Of a DNA stretch of 64,000 nucleotides, positions 8,744 through 16,717 are shown in pieces. Each line of letters begins with the position of its first letter. Within the stretch, counting starts at the first letter, position 1. The stretch spans positions 558,001-622,000 of the forward strand of contig JAOSJZ010000001.1 in NCBI GenBank assembly GCA_027493885.1, in the 5' to 3' direction. The stretch is from Gaiella sp. Lineage in GTDB: Bacteria > Actinomycetota > Thermoleophilia > Gaiellales > Gaiellaceae. Under the pieces are notes generated by a model, which saw only the letters and a program-made list of their open reading frames with translations, was not told the DNA's origin and searched no databases. The translations under genes were made by a program, and so were the position numbers.

Positions 8744-9832
8744 ATGAGGCTCGGTGTCGAGGCCGCGCTCGTCGACGGACGCCTCGTCCCGGGCGACGTG
8801 GCGATCGACGGCGGTCACATCCGGGCAGTCGGCCTCGGCGGCGTCGGCCGCGGTATCGCGGTACACGGCTTCGTCGACCTGCAGGTGAACGGCTTCGCGG
8901 GGGTCGACTTCCTCGGCACCGACGCCGACGGGTTCAAGCGCGCCGGCGAGGCCCTCCTCGAGACCGGGGTCACCGCGTACCTCCCCACGCTGATCTCCTC
9001 CGACGAGCCCGACCTCGTCGCCGCGATCGCGTCCGTTCCCGAGCGCGCCCCGGGGCCGCGGCTCCTCGGTGTGCACCTCGAAGGGCCGTTCCTCTCACCT
9101 GCGCGGCTCGGCACGCACCGTCTCGCCGCCCGCCGCGACCCCGATTCGGCGCTGCTCGAGCGACTGCTCGCCGCCGGGCGCGTCCGCCTCGTGACGCTCG
9201 CGCCGGAGCTTCCCGGTGCGCTCGAGCTGGTTGACCTCCTCCACGCGCGCGGCGTTGTCGTCTCGCTCGGGCACACGAACGCGACGGCGGCCGAGGCGCA
9301 CGCGGCCTTCGACCGCGGCGTCCGCGCCGTGACGCACGTCTTCAACGCCATGCGTCCGCTCGCCCACCGCGATCCCGGCATCGTCGGCGCCGCCCTCGTG
9401 CGGTCCGACGTCGTCCTCCAGGCGATCGTCGACGGCGTCCACCTCGACCCCGACATCGTGCGTCTGCTGTGGCGTGTCGCCCCCGGCCGGCTGTCGCTCG
9501 TCACCGACGCCATCGCCGGCGCCGGTCTCGGCGACGGGACGTACGCGCTCGGGGAGATCGGGATCGTGGTGGCGGACGACGTCGTGCGCAGCGAGGACGG
9601 CACCCTCGCGGGGAGCACGCTGACGATGATCGAGGCGGTGCGGAACCTCGTCGCGGTGGACGTCCCGCTCGAGCGCGCGCTCGAGGCGGCGACGAGCGTG
9701 CCCACAGGCATCCTCGGCGACCCCCGTCTGGGACGGCTTGCGCCGGGCGCTCGGGCGGACGTCGTCGTGCTCGACGACGCGCTCGCCGTCGTGCGCACGC
9801 TCGTGGGTGGAGAGACGCGTGTCGCCGGCTGA
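8744..9832 (+). CDS. nagA: N-acetylglucosamine-6-phosphate deacetylase
   Basis: Encodes 362 residues from ATG 8744. NagA removes the acetyl group from GlcNAc-6-phosphate, feeding cell-wall or chitin sugar into amino-sugar metabolism. Family marks are visible in order: GFVDLQVNGFAGVDF near the N-terminus, GVHLEGPFLSP (metal-ligand Glu), SLGHTNA (His), THVFNAM (His), IVDGVHLDPD, and LVTDAIAGAG (catalytic Asp). Length is close to the family norm of about 380. A truncated SIS-domain isomerase follows after 30 bases, the usual kind of partner. Confidence 0.93.
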   Translation: MRLGVEAALVDGRLVPGDVAIDGGHIRAVGLGGVGRGIAVHGFVDLQVNGFAGVDFLGTDADGFKRAGEALLETGVTAYLPTLISSDEPDLVAAIASVPERAPGPRLLGVHLEGPFLSPARLGTHRLAARRDPDSALLERLLAAGRVRLVTLAPELPGALELVDLLHARGVVVSLGHTNATAAEAHAAFDRGVRAVTHVFNAMRPLAHRDPGIVGAALVRSDVVLQAIVDGVHLDPDIVRLLWRVAPGRLSLVTDAIAGAGLGDGTYALGEIGIVVADDVVRSEDGTLAGSTLTMIEAVRNLVAVDVPLERALEAATSVPTGILGDPRLGRLAPGARADVVVLDDALAVVRTLVGGETRVAG

Positions 9833-9862
9833 GGCCGGCGCCGAGCCGGGCGCACGGGCCGG

Positions 9863-10287
9863 ATGTTCGTGATCGGGCGCGGCGTCGAGTTCGCGACGGC
9901 GCGCGAGATCGCGTTGAAGCTGCTCGAGACGTGCCGCGTCGCGGCCGAGCCGCTGACCGCCACCGACCTCGCGCACGGGCCGGTGGCCGCCCTCGACCCG
10001 CTCTTCCCGGTGTGGGCGATCGCCTCGACCGACGCTACGCTCGCGCCGGTGCAGGAGGCCGCCGCGCGCGCGAGGGAGATGGGCGCGACACTCGTTGCGA
10101 GCGGCACCGCGGCCTCCGCGATCACGGGCGCCTCGTACTGCGTCCCGGTTCCGTCGCCGAGCGTGGCGCTCCTCTCCCCCTCCTCTCCGTGATGCCCGGC
10201 CAGCTCTTCGCCTGGGCGCTCGCGCGCGCGCGCGGCCTCGACCCGGACTCGCCGCACGGGCTCGCGAAGGTCACGCTCGCGCGCTGA
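9863..10287 (+). pseudogene. Truncated, frameshifted SIS-domain sugar isomerase
   Basis: Only the second SIS domain of a GlmS/AgaS-like aminosugar isomerase is present. It begins at MFVIGRGVEFATAREIALKL and continues through AAEPLTATDLAHGPVAALDP. At the C5 run 10176-10180 the frame shifts, and the natural C-terminus (VMPGQLFAWALARARGLDPD, then a family-typical basic end) is read in another frame. Full-length members have about 150 more N-terminal residues, but nagA stops just 30 bases upstream, so that half is genuinely missing here. The frameshift may be a sequencing error; the missing half suggests a deletion or an assembly collapse. The intact enzyme would act after NagA. Confidence 0.75.
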
Positions 10288-10888
10288 GACGGGACAGCTC
10301 GGCCTGCTGGGCCAGGCGCACGCGGTCGAGCAACGTCTCGACCGGGAAGCCGGGACCAGGGTACCAGTGGTCGCTCTTGCCGTACGCCCGGCTGACTTCG
10401 GAGTGCCCCGTGATGCCGCGCCGTCCCGCGAGGAGGTCGCCGGCCACGAGCCACCGAGGCGGGATCCGCCAGCGCAGGCAGAGGTCTGCGACGAGGCGCG
10501 ACGCGCGTGCCAGGACGGCCGTCGAGTAGTCGTCGGCCCACTCGCGCGCCGTCTGCCGCGCGAAGCCGGCGAGCTCGACGCCGAGGGAATGCGCGTTGCC
10601 GCCCCTGGCATGCCAGGCGATGTCCTTCTCGCGCACGCAGTGCACGATCCCGAGCGCGTCGACGCAGTAATGGGCGGAGACCTTCGAGACCGGGCTCGCG
10701 AACCACCGCGCGCAGATCGTCGCCGCGCCGGCACGCTCAGCGATCTCCATCGTGTGGATCACGACGAGGTCGATCGCGCGGCCCGTCGTCTCGGTCGCGT
10801 TCGGGCTCTCGACGAACGGGTGGGCCACGGCATCCCTCCTCCGGGGGGTCGCCGCAGCCGGCCGAGCATACTGCGGCCGCAAGCGCAT
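10271..10888 (-). CDS. N-acetylmuramoyl-L-alanine amidase-like protein
   Basis: Encodes about 205 residues from ATG 10888. The core matches the Amidase_2/PGRP zinc-amidase fold: DLVVIHTMEIAE (first zinc His), VSAHYCVDALGIVHCV, WHARGGNAHSLGVELAG, and GITGHSEVSRAYGKSDHWYP (second His and catalytic region). Such enzymes cleave the bond between N-acetylmuramic acid and L-alanine in peptidoglycan. I see no clear signal peptide with this start. The 3' end overlaps the convergent SIS remnant by 17 bases. An amidase next to nagA fits cell-wall recycling, but that is inference. Confidence 0.8.
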   Translation of the reverse strand: MRLRPQYARPAAATPRRRDAVAHPFVESPNATETTGRAIDLVVIHTMEIAERAGAATICARWFASPVSKVSAHYCVDALGIVHCVREKDIAWHARGGNAHSLGVELAGFARQTAREWADDYSTAVLARASRLVADLCLRWRIPPRWLVAGDLLAGRRGITGHSEVSRAYGKSDHWYPGPGFPVETLLDRVRLAQQAELSRLSARA

Positions 10889-10934
10889 GTGCGAGGATCG
10901 ACGCGTGGAAGAGCGGTGATGCGAGGATGGGCGG

Positions 10935-11429
10935 GTGACGAGACCGATCTGGGCGCCGTGGCGCCTCGAGTACATCGGCGAGGCCGGCAGCCAGGAAGGG
11001 TGCGTCTTCTGCGCGGAGGCGGCGGGCGATCTCGGCGCCGACAGCCTGCTCGTCACCCGCGGCGAGCGCGCGTTCGTGCTGCTGAACAAGTTCCCGTACT
11101 CGTCGGGGCACCTGATGGTCGCGACGCTGCGCCACGTCGGGGAGCTCCGAGAGCTCGCGCCGGAGGAGGCGGCGGAGATCCACGTCCTCACGACGCGGGC
11201 GATCGCGGCGCTGCGCCGGGTCTATTCGCCGGATGCCTTCAACGTCGGCTGGAACCTCGGCCGGGTCGCGGGCGGCTCGATCTCGGGCCACCTCCACGAG
11301 CACGTCGTCCCGCGCTGGGACGGTGACACGAACTTCATGCCCGTCCTCGCGGACATCAAGGTCGTCCCCGAGCACCTGCACGCCACGCGCGACCGCTTGC
11401 GCGAGGCGTGGCCGAACGACGATCGCTAG
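10935..11429 (+). CDS. HIT-family hydrolase/phosphorylase
   Basis: Encodes 164 residues from GTG 10935. The N-terminal zinc-type Cys pair CVFC and the histidine triad HLHEHVVPR (after NVGWNLGRVAGGSISG) place it among HIT proteins of the Ap4A-phosphorylase-like actinobacterial group. It probably hydrolyses or phosphorolyses dinucleoside polyphosphates or nucleoside phosphoramidates. Its stop shares a CTAG with the stop of the convergent lipoprotein gene, so no terminator lies between them. Confidence 0.9.
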   Translation: MTRPIWAPWRLEYIGEAGSQEGCVFCAEAAGDLGADSLLVTRGERAFVLLNKFPYSSGHLMVATLRHVGELRELAPEEAAEIHVLTTRAIAALRRVYSPDAFNVGWNLGRVAGGSISGHLHEHVVPRWDGDTNFMPVLADIKVVPEHLHATRDRLREAWPNDDR

Positions 11430-12322
11430 CCGAGCGCCGCGCCGAGCCGCGCCATCGCCGCCCAGCCGGCGGGCGTCATCGTCTGGAGGTCGTAGAGGCT
11501 CCAGCCCGTGACCGTCCCGTCGTCGAGCACGGCGTCGCCGAACGCCCGCAGCTCGTCGGGCGTCATCCGGTTGGCGACGCCGCCTGCGGCATGCACGGCG
11601 ATCTCGGTCCCGACGGCGGCGCGAAGAAGGCGGAGCGAGCGGGCGACGTACCCGTACGTGGCGTCGTAGCCCTTGAACCCGCCGCCGGTGTAGAGCATCG
11701 GCACGAGAGCATCGACCCGGGCTGCGATCTGCGTCCACGGGAACGCGGGCCACCAGCTCAGGTGGCGCTCGAACGCCCGCGGCGGGTACGTGATCGCGGC
11801 CACCGGCACCTCGCCGGCCTCGGCGCGCAGCCGCGTGAGGAGGTCGAGCGCCCGTGCCGTCCGCTGCTTCACGTTCTTGTTCCGCAGCGACTCGACGTCG
11901 AACGCGATGCCGTCGAAGGTGCCGCCGGCCGGCGTCCGGAAGGATAGGAGCGCCCGCGCGCGGCGGAGATCCCGCGCATGGTTGTCGTGGCCGGGGAGGT
12001 ACCAGCCGACCACCCGGATTCCCCGTGCGTGGAGCGCGTCCACGAGCCGCCCGAGCCCGCCCGGGTCGACGACGTCGCTCTTCGACCGATCGTTCGCCGT
12101 CTCGATCCACGCCGTCCGGACGCCCCGGGCGGCGAGCCGCGACGCGACGAGGCTCGGCGTCCGGTAGAGCCCCGTGTCGTAGACGTCGATCCACGTCCCG
12201 AGCCCCCCGAACACCTCTGCCGCGCCCGTGGCCGCACCCCGCTCGAGGGCCGCGGTCCCTCGCGGTGCATCACCACAAGCGATGCCGACGGTCAGCGCGA
12301 CGGCGAGGGTGGCGAGGCGCAT
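11426..12322 (-). CDS. Lipoprotein with TIM-barrel glycosidase-like domain
   Basis: Encodes 298 residues from ATG 12322. The N-terminus (MRLATLAVALTVGIACGD) is a lipoprotein-like signal with a lipobox Cys at about 16. The rest looks like a (beta/alpha)8 barrel of the uncharacterised glycoside-hydrolase-like kind: GGLGTWIDVYD, RTAWIETANDRSK, IRVVGWYLPGHD, FDGIAFDVESL (with the Asp and Glu usual at the barrel end), VDALVPMLY, and TGWSLYDLQTM. No substrate can be named. It is convergent with the HIT gene. Confidence 0.65.
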   Translation of the reverse strand: MRLATLAVALTVGIACGDAPRGTAALERGAATGAAEVFGGLGTWIDVYDTGLYRTPSLVASRLAARGVRTAWIETANDRSKSDVVDPGGLGRLVDALHARGIRVVGWYLPGHDNHARDLRRARALLSFRTPAGGTFDGIAFDVESLRNKNVKQRTARALDLLTRLRAEAGEVPVAAITYPPRAFERHLSWWPAFPWTQIAARVDALVPMLYTGGGFKGYDATYGYVARSLRLLRAAVGTEIAVHAAGGVANRMTPDELRAFGDAVLDDGTVTGWSLYDLQTMTPAGWAAMARLGAALG

Positions 12323-12367
12323 CGCGCGAGCCTACGCGCGTCGTGTGATGGTTCCGTGAGCCGACGG

Positions 12368-12634
12368 TCAGGCAGCCAGGAAGTCTTCGCGCTCCGGCGC
12401 GGAACCTCGGAATTGCGTGACCGAGATGGGGGTGTCGGCAGCCGGCCGCACACGTGTGACGTAGGCCTCGATCACCTCCGGCTCCTCCCCGTCCGCGACG
12501 AACGCTCGCGTGACCGTGATCGTATCGCCGACCTCGGGCAGCCACTCGCCGGTGTACCGGTACGCGCCCACCTCGAAGTACGGCAGCGCGGGGCCCGGCC
12601 TGACCAGCGTCACGGCGAACGTCCTCTCGTCCAT
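12368..12634 (-). CDS. Small hypothetical protein
   Basis: Encodes 88 residues from ATG 12634. The composition is beta-rich (FAVTLVRPGPALPYFEVGAY, EVGDTITVTRAF, EVIEAYVTRV), which suggests a compact beta-barrel. No signal peptide, membrane segment or known family is visible. It lies 45 bases upstream of the TIM-barrel lipoprotein gene on the same strand and could share its transcript. Confidence 0.55.
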   Translation of the reverse strand: MDERTFAVTLVRPGPALPYFEVGAYRYTGEWLPEVGDTITVTRAFVADGEEPEVIEAYVTRVRPAADTPISVTQFRGSAPEREDFLAA

Positions 12635-12753
12635 CCACGCCGAACGGTACGCCGGACACAGGACGACGCCCGGTCCTTTCGGCCAGCATCCCGCTTCGAA
12701 TCGGCGAGGAGACGTCCAGGGTGCGAGCCGACGAACGGCTAGGATGCGGGCAC

Positions 12754-12826
12754 GCGGGCGTAGCTCAGTTGGTAGAGCATCAGCTTCCCAAGCTGAGGGT
12801 CGTGGGTTCGAGCCCCATCGCCCGCT
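12754..12826 (+). tRNA. tRNA-Gly(CCC)
   Basis: A 73-base cloverleaf. Acceptor arm is GCGGGCG/CGCCCGC, D-arm GCTC...GAGC, anticodon arm TCAGC-TTCCCAA-GCTGA with anticodon CCC (decodes GGG), and T-arm GTGGG-TTCGAGC-CCCAT. The discriminator base is T and no CCA is encoded. It is isolated, with no neighbouring tRNA. Confidence 0.95.
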
Positions 12827-13089
12827 TCTTCCCTTTCGCGCTTTCGCCCCCGGTTCGGGGAGGCGGCTCGGCCCCCCTCCTTCGGCCAGTGTTTCGCGCG
12901 CCGAACGGGATAGCGTCGAGGATCGTGACCGCTGGGCTTTCGCGGACCTGCCACGCAGGGGTGGTGGTCGTGCTGCTCGACGGCAACGTCGTCGGCACGC
13001 TCTTCAACGCGAGCGCCTGCACCTCCGACTTCGACGGTGCCGGACCAGGACCGTGGGGCGGCAGCTGCCCTGCGGCACTCGAGGGAAGA

Positions 13090-13125
13090 GAGGCTGCGGG
13101 CGGGCGACGAGCCGCCCGCAGCCTC
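13090..13125. terminator. Strong GC hairpin, possible terminator
   Basis: A perfect 14-bp inverted repeat, arms 13090-13103 (GAGGCTGCGGGCGG) and 13112-13125, with an 8-base loop. It lies in the gene-poor stretch 12827-13218 between tRNA-Gly and the small gene at 13219. There is no U-tract. Apart from this hairpin I see no convincing gene in that stretch. Confidence 0.45.
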
Positions 13126-13218
13126 AACCCCGTGAGCGGGCTTCGCCCGGCCCGGCACCGCGTGCGCGAGGGCCGCCGGACCGGGCAATCGGGTCGGCTC
13201 CGCGGTACCGCTTCCTCC

Positions 13219-13512
13219 GTGCCCGTCATCGCAGGCGTTCGCGTCCCCCGGGAGCAGGCGCTCGCGCTCGCCGCGCTGCTCACCCGCGAAGGGTCCGACC
13301 ATGCCGCACGCATCCTCCTGGCGGCGGTCACGAGCGGCCAGGAGTTCGTTGCGCTCACCCTCGACGAACGGGAGGCGGTCCTGGCCGTGCTCGACCACCC
13401 GCCCGCGGAGCTCGTCGAGCTGCGCAGCGCGCTGTTCGCCGAGCTGACCTGGCGACGGAATGGACTGACCCCACCGCGCCGCGGTACGAGGTTCCCGCTG
13501 CACGTCGACTAG
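13219..13512 (+). CDS. Small hypothetical protein
   Basis: Encodes 97 residues from GTG 13219. The middle is helical: REQALALAALLTREGSDHAA, then LDEREAVLAVLDHPPAELVE and a Trp-Arg-Arg near the end. I recall similar small soluble actinobacterial proteins of unknown function with a Leu-rich first half and a PP-x-L-x-x-L segment, but cannot name a family. It lies between a hairpin and the convergent aldolase gene. The much longer open frame upstream reads through the tRNA and is not coding. Confidence 0.55.
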   Translation: MPVIAGVRVPREQALALAALLTREGSDHAARILLAAVTSGQEFVALTLDEREAVLAVLDHPPAELVELRSALFAELTWRRNGLTPPRRGTRFPLHVD

Positions 13513-13610
13513 CGACCACCCGCGCGCCGGCTACGAGGCGAGGCCATCCCTCCGAGTCGAGCGAGCCGCCCCCGGAGAGCCGCTCGCGCGGCCCTCCAGG
13601 CGCCAGGGCG

Positions 13611-14633
13611 TCAGGCGTGGACTGCCTGCTCCATCTCCGCGCTCCAGTCGCCGGCGACCGCGAGCGCGTTCATCCGCGCGCGGTGCAGGAAGGCGTCCTG
13701 CCCCGCCTCGACGTTGGCCGTATCGCCGCTCCAGGCCTTGAGCGCAGATGCCTGCAGCGCGCGGCCGTAGGAGAACGACAGCGGCCAGGGGCCGCCGACG
13801 CGGTTGATCGCGTTCAGGTTCTCGGTCGCCTCGACCTCGGACTGGCCGCCGGAGAGGAACACGATGCCCGGCACTGCCGCGGGCACATGCCGGAGGAAGC
13901 AGTCGACCGTCAGCTCGGCGATCCGCGACGACGGAGCCTGCGTCGGGCAGCCCTTCCCGGAGACGACCATGTTCGGCTTGAGCAGCATCCCCTCGAGGGC
14001 GACACCTTGCCGGTAGAGCTCGTAGAACACGACGTGCAGCGTGCGCGCGGTCACCTCGTAGCAGCGCTCGATCGTGTTGTCGGCGTCCATCAGGACCTCC
14101 GGCTCGACGATCGGCACGACCCCCGCCTCCTGGGACAGCGCGGCATAGCGGGCGAGAGCGTGCGCATTGGTATGGATGCAGGCGTCCGTCGGGATGCCGT
14201 CGCCGATCGTGATCACGGCGCGCCACTTCGAGAACCGGGCGCCGAGGCCGTGATACTCCTCGAAGCGCGCCCGGAGACCGTCGAGACCCTCGGTCACCTT
14301 CTCACCGGGTTGGCCGGCGAGCTCGTGGGCGCCCGTATCGACCTTGATCCCCGGCACGACCCCCTTCGCGGCGAGCAGCTCCGCGAACGGCGTGCCGTCG
14401 TCGGATGCCTGGCGGATCGTCTCGTCGTAGAGGATCACGCCGCCGACGTACTCCTCGAATCCAGCGGTCGTGAAGAGGAGGTTCCGGTACGCCCGCCGGT
14501 TCTCCTCGTTCGACTCGACCCCGATCGTGTCGAAGCGCTTCTTGATCGTGCCCGTCGACTCGTCCGCCGCGAGCACGCCCTTGTGGTCGGCGACGATCGA
14601 GCGGGCGATCGCGTTCAGTTCCTGCGCGGCCAT
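13611..14633 (-). CDS. Class I fructose-bisphosphate aldolase
   Basis: Encodes 340 residues. It is the eukaryote-like class I (Schiff-base) type: GVLAADESTGTIKKRF near the N-terminus, KVDTG, PIVEPEVLMD, the Schiff-base lysine in GMLLKPNMV, and FLSGGQSEVEATENLNA. It interconverts fructose-1,6-bisphosphate with DHAP plus GAP. Its ATG shares one base with the glpX stop (TGATG), so the aldolase and fructose-1,6-bisphosphatase are translated together, consecutive steps of gluconeogenesis. Confidence 0.93.
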   Translation of the reverse strand: MAAQELNAIARSIVADHKGVLAADESTGTIKKRFDTIGVESNEENRRAYRNLLFTTAGFEEYVGGVILYDETIRQASDDGTPFAELLAAKGVVPGIKVDTGAHELAGQPGEKVTEGLDGLRARFEEYHGLGARFSKWRAVITIGDGIPTDACIHTNAHALARYAALSQEAGVVPIVEPEVLMDADNTIERCYEVTARTLHVVFYELYRQGVALEGMLLKPNMVVSGKGCPTQAPSSRIAELTVDCFLRHVPAAVPGIVFLSGGQSEVEATENLNAINRVGGPWPLSFSYGRALQASALKAWSGDTANVEAGQDAFLHRARMNALAVAGDWSAEMEQAVHA

Positions 14634-15634
14634 CAGCGGCCTCCTTCCCTTCGCATTCTCGTCAGCTTGCCCGACGGGTGGTGCGCGGCTATCCGCCGCA
14701 CCGTGCCCGAGCGCGAGCGCATCACGATCGACTCCGTCTCGACGCCCTCCGCTCCCACGCGCACGCCGCGCAGGAGAGGGCCGCCGGTGACACCGGTCGC
14801 CGCGACGAACACATCCTGCCCGCGAACGAGGTCGTCGTGCGTGAGCACCCGCTCGACGTCGTATCCCGCGTCGACGAGCTTCGCCCGCTCGGCGTCGTCA
14901 CGCGGCCAGAGCCGCCCCTGGAGCGCGCCGCCGTGGCACTTGATCGCGGCGGCGGAGATGACGCCCTCCGGCGTGCCGCCGACGCCCATCAGCATGTCCA
15001 CGCCCGTCCCGGGCTGGGCCGCGGCGATCGCCGGGGCGACGTCGCCGTCGCGGATGAGGTTCACGCGGGCCCCCGCCTCGCGGAGCTCGGCGATCAGGTC
15101 GTCGTGGCGGTCACGTTCGAGCACGACCACCGTGACCTCGTTCGGCTCGACACCCTTCGCCTCCGCGACCCTGCGGACGTTCTCCGTCGGGGAGGCGTCG
15201 ATGTCGATCGCCTCCGCCGCGTCCGGTCCGACGGCGATCTTGTCCATGTAGACCGCGGCGCCGGGGAAGAACATCGAGCCACGCTCTGCGACCGCGATCA
15301 CGGAGATCGCGCCGGCGATCCCGAGTGCGGTGAGACGCGTCCCCTCGAGCGGGTCGACCGCTACGTCGACCTCCGGGCCGGTGCCGTCGCCGACCTCCTC
15401 GCCGTTGAAGAGCATCGGCGCCTCGTCCTTCTCCCCTTCTCCGATCACGACGACACCGCGCATCGACACGGAGTTGACCATGAACCGCATCAGGTCGACG
15501 GCGGCCTGGTCGGCGGCGTTCTTGTCGCCGCGGCCGATCCAGCGCGAGGCTCCCATCGCGGCGGCCTCCGTGACGCGGACGAGCTCGAGGGCGAGGTTCC
15601 GGTCGGGAGGCGTCCGTGACGCATCGTCGCTCAT
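14633..15634 (-). CDS. glpX: Class II fructose-1,6-bisphosphatase
   Basis: Encodes 333 residues from ATG 15634. GlpX marks are present: [28 protein letters not shown] (metal-binding Glu/Asp), [24 protein letters not shown] and [13 protein letters not shown]. It removes the C1 phosphate of fructose-1,6-bisphosphate. The start overlaps the stop of the EamA transporter by four bases (ATGA), and the stop overlaps the aldolase start, so all three form one tightly coupled unit. Confidence 0.95.
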   Translation of the reverse strand: MSDDASRTPPDRNLALELVRVTEAAAMGASRWIGRGDKNAADQAAVDLMRFMVNSVSMRGVVVIGEGEKDEAPMLFNGEEVGDGTGPEVDVAVDPLEGTRLTALGIAGAISVIAVAERGSMFFPGAAVYMDKIAVGPDAAEAIDIDASPTENVRRVAEAKGVEPNEVTVVVLERDRHDDLIAELREAGARVNLIRDGDVAPAIAAAQPGTGVDMLMGVGGTPEGVISAAAIKCHGGALQGRLWPRDDAERAKLVDAGYDVERVLTHDDLVRGQDVFVAATGVTGGPLLRGVRVGAEGVETESIVMRSRSGTVRRIAAHHPSGKLTRMRREGGR

Positions 15635-16535
15635 CGTGTGCCCGATCCTACCCCGGCCGGCACCTCCGCAACGCCTGCTTCGGCGGGCTCGAGCAATACC
15701 ACGGTGATCCCCGCCGCGAGCACGAGCGCGCCGCCCGCGAGCGTCTCCGTACCGGGTCGCTCGTCGAGCAGTACCCAGGCGAGAAGGACGCCCGCTACCG
15801 GCTCGAGGAAGGTGAGGACTCCTGCCGCCTGCGCGGTCACGCGGCGGAGCAGCGTCGCGTAGAGGAGCGTCGAAAGCCCCGTGAAGACGATCCCGAGGGT
15901 GAGCGCGACGGCCCACTCCCTGCCCCCGACGGGACGACCCGCCCGGCGAGCAGGAGCACGGGCGCGACCGCGAGGGTGCCGACGAGACAGTCCCAGAACG
16001 CCACCGTGAGCGGCGGCGCCGCAGCCGCGAGGAGCCGCTTCGAGAGGATCACGAGGGCGGCGTAGGAGACGGCGGAGCCCAGACCGGCCGCGACCGCCCA
16101 CCACGACCCGTCCCCGCCGCTGCCGCCCGTGTCGAGCACGATCGCGACGATGCCCGCGGCGCCGACGATGCAGGCGAGCAGGACGACCGGGCTCGGCCGC
16201 TCGGGCAGGACGAGCGGCGCGACGAGCGCGATCACGAGCGGCGCCGCGTAGAACGTGAGCACCGCGAGCGCTACCGAGCCCCGGTCGACGGCCTCGAAGA
16301 AGAGGACCCAGTGCGCTCCCTGAACGATCCCGAGGAGCGCAAGAGCGCCCAACCGCCCGCCGGGGGCGAGGAGATCGGCACGTCCGACGACGACCGCCGC
16401 GAAGCCGAGCGTGACCGCGGCCAGCGCGAGCCGCCAGAAGGCGAGCGCCGCGGCGCCGAGCTCGACGGACGCCGCGAGCACGGCGATGAAGCCCCACGAC
16501 GCCGCGAGGCCGCCGAGCGCGGCGTTCCAGCGCAT
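15631..16535 (-). CDS. EamA/DMT-family transporter (frameshifted in this sequence)
   Basis: A ten-helix drug/metabolite transporter of about 301 residues, start ATG 16535 ([20 protein letters not shown]). The first EamA repeat and half of the second read in one frame to about VPSGAGSG. The rest ([40 protein letters not shown]) reads in another. Restoring one G in the G5 run at 15923-15927 joins the frames as [17 protein letters not shown] homopolymer sequencing error is the simplest cause; a true pseudogene is possible. Substrate unknown. Confidence 0.8.
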
Positions 16536-16557
16536 CGCGCGATGGTATGTCGGCGGT

Positions 16558-16680
16558 CGACCGGGTGCCGTGCCGGGTGCGGTGTCAGACACCCTTCCGG
16601 TCGGCGCCGACCGGGTGCCGTGCGCGGAGCGCGGTGTGGTGTCAGACACCGTTCCCGCCGAACGCGGTGTCAGACACCGT
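16558..16680. repeat. Three short palindromic repeats GGTGTCAGACACC
   Basis: The 13-base near-palindrome GGTGTC-A-GACACC occurs at 16581-16593, 16638-16650 and 16666-16678, between argS and the EamA gene. Each is embedded in further repeated sequence: GACCGGGTGCCGTGC precedes the first two, and GACACCGTTCCCG follows the second and third. A related hairpin (GTGTCCGAC arms) is at 63814-63835. These may be dispersed interspersed repeats, or operator or transcript-end elements. Confidence 0.7.
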
Positions 16681-16717
16681 TCCCGAACGTCGCGGACGTT
16701 CCGGCTCGTCGGGCCGG

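Noticed and set aside
12721..13218. Plus-strand open frame reading through tRNA-Gly
   Set aside because: It translates the tRNA itself and a hairpin; only the last 97 codons look coding.
16558..16680. CRISPR array
   Set aside because: The repeats are only 13 bases with irregular spacing and no uniform spacers, and no cas genes are present.
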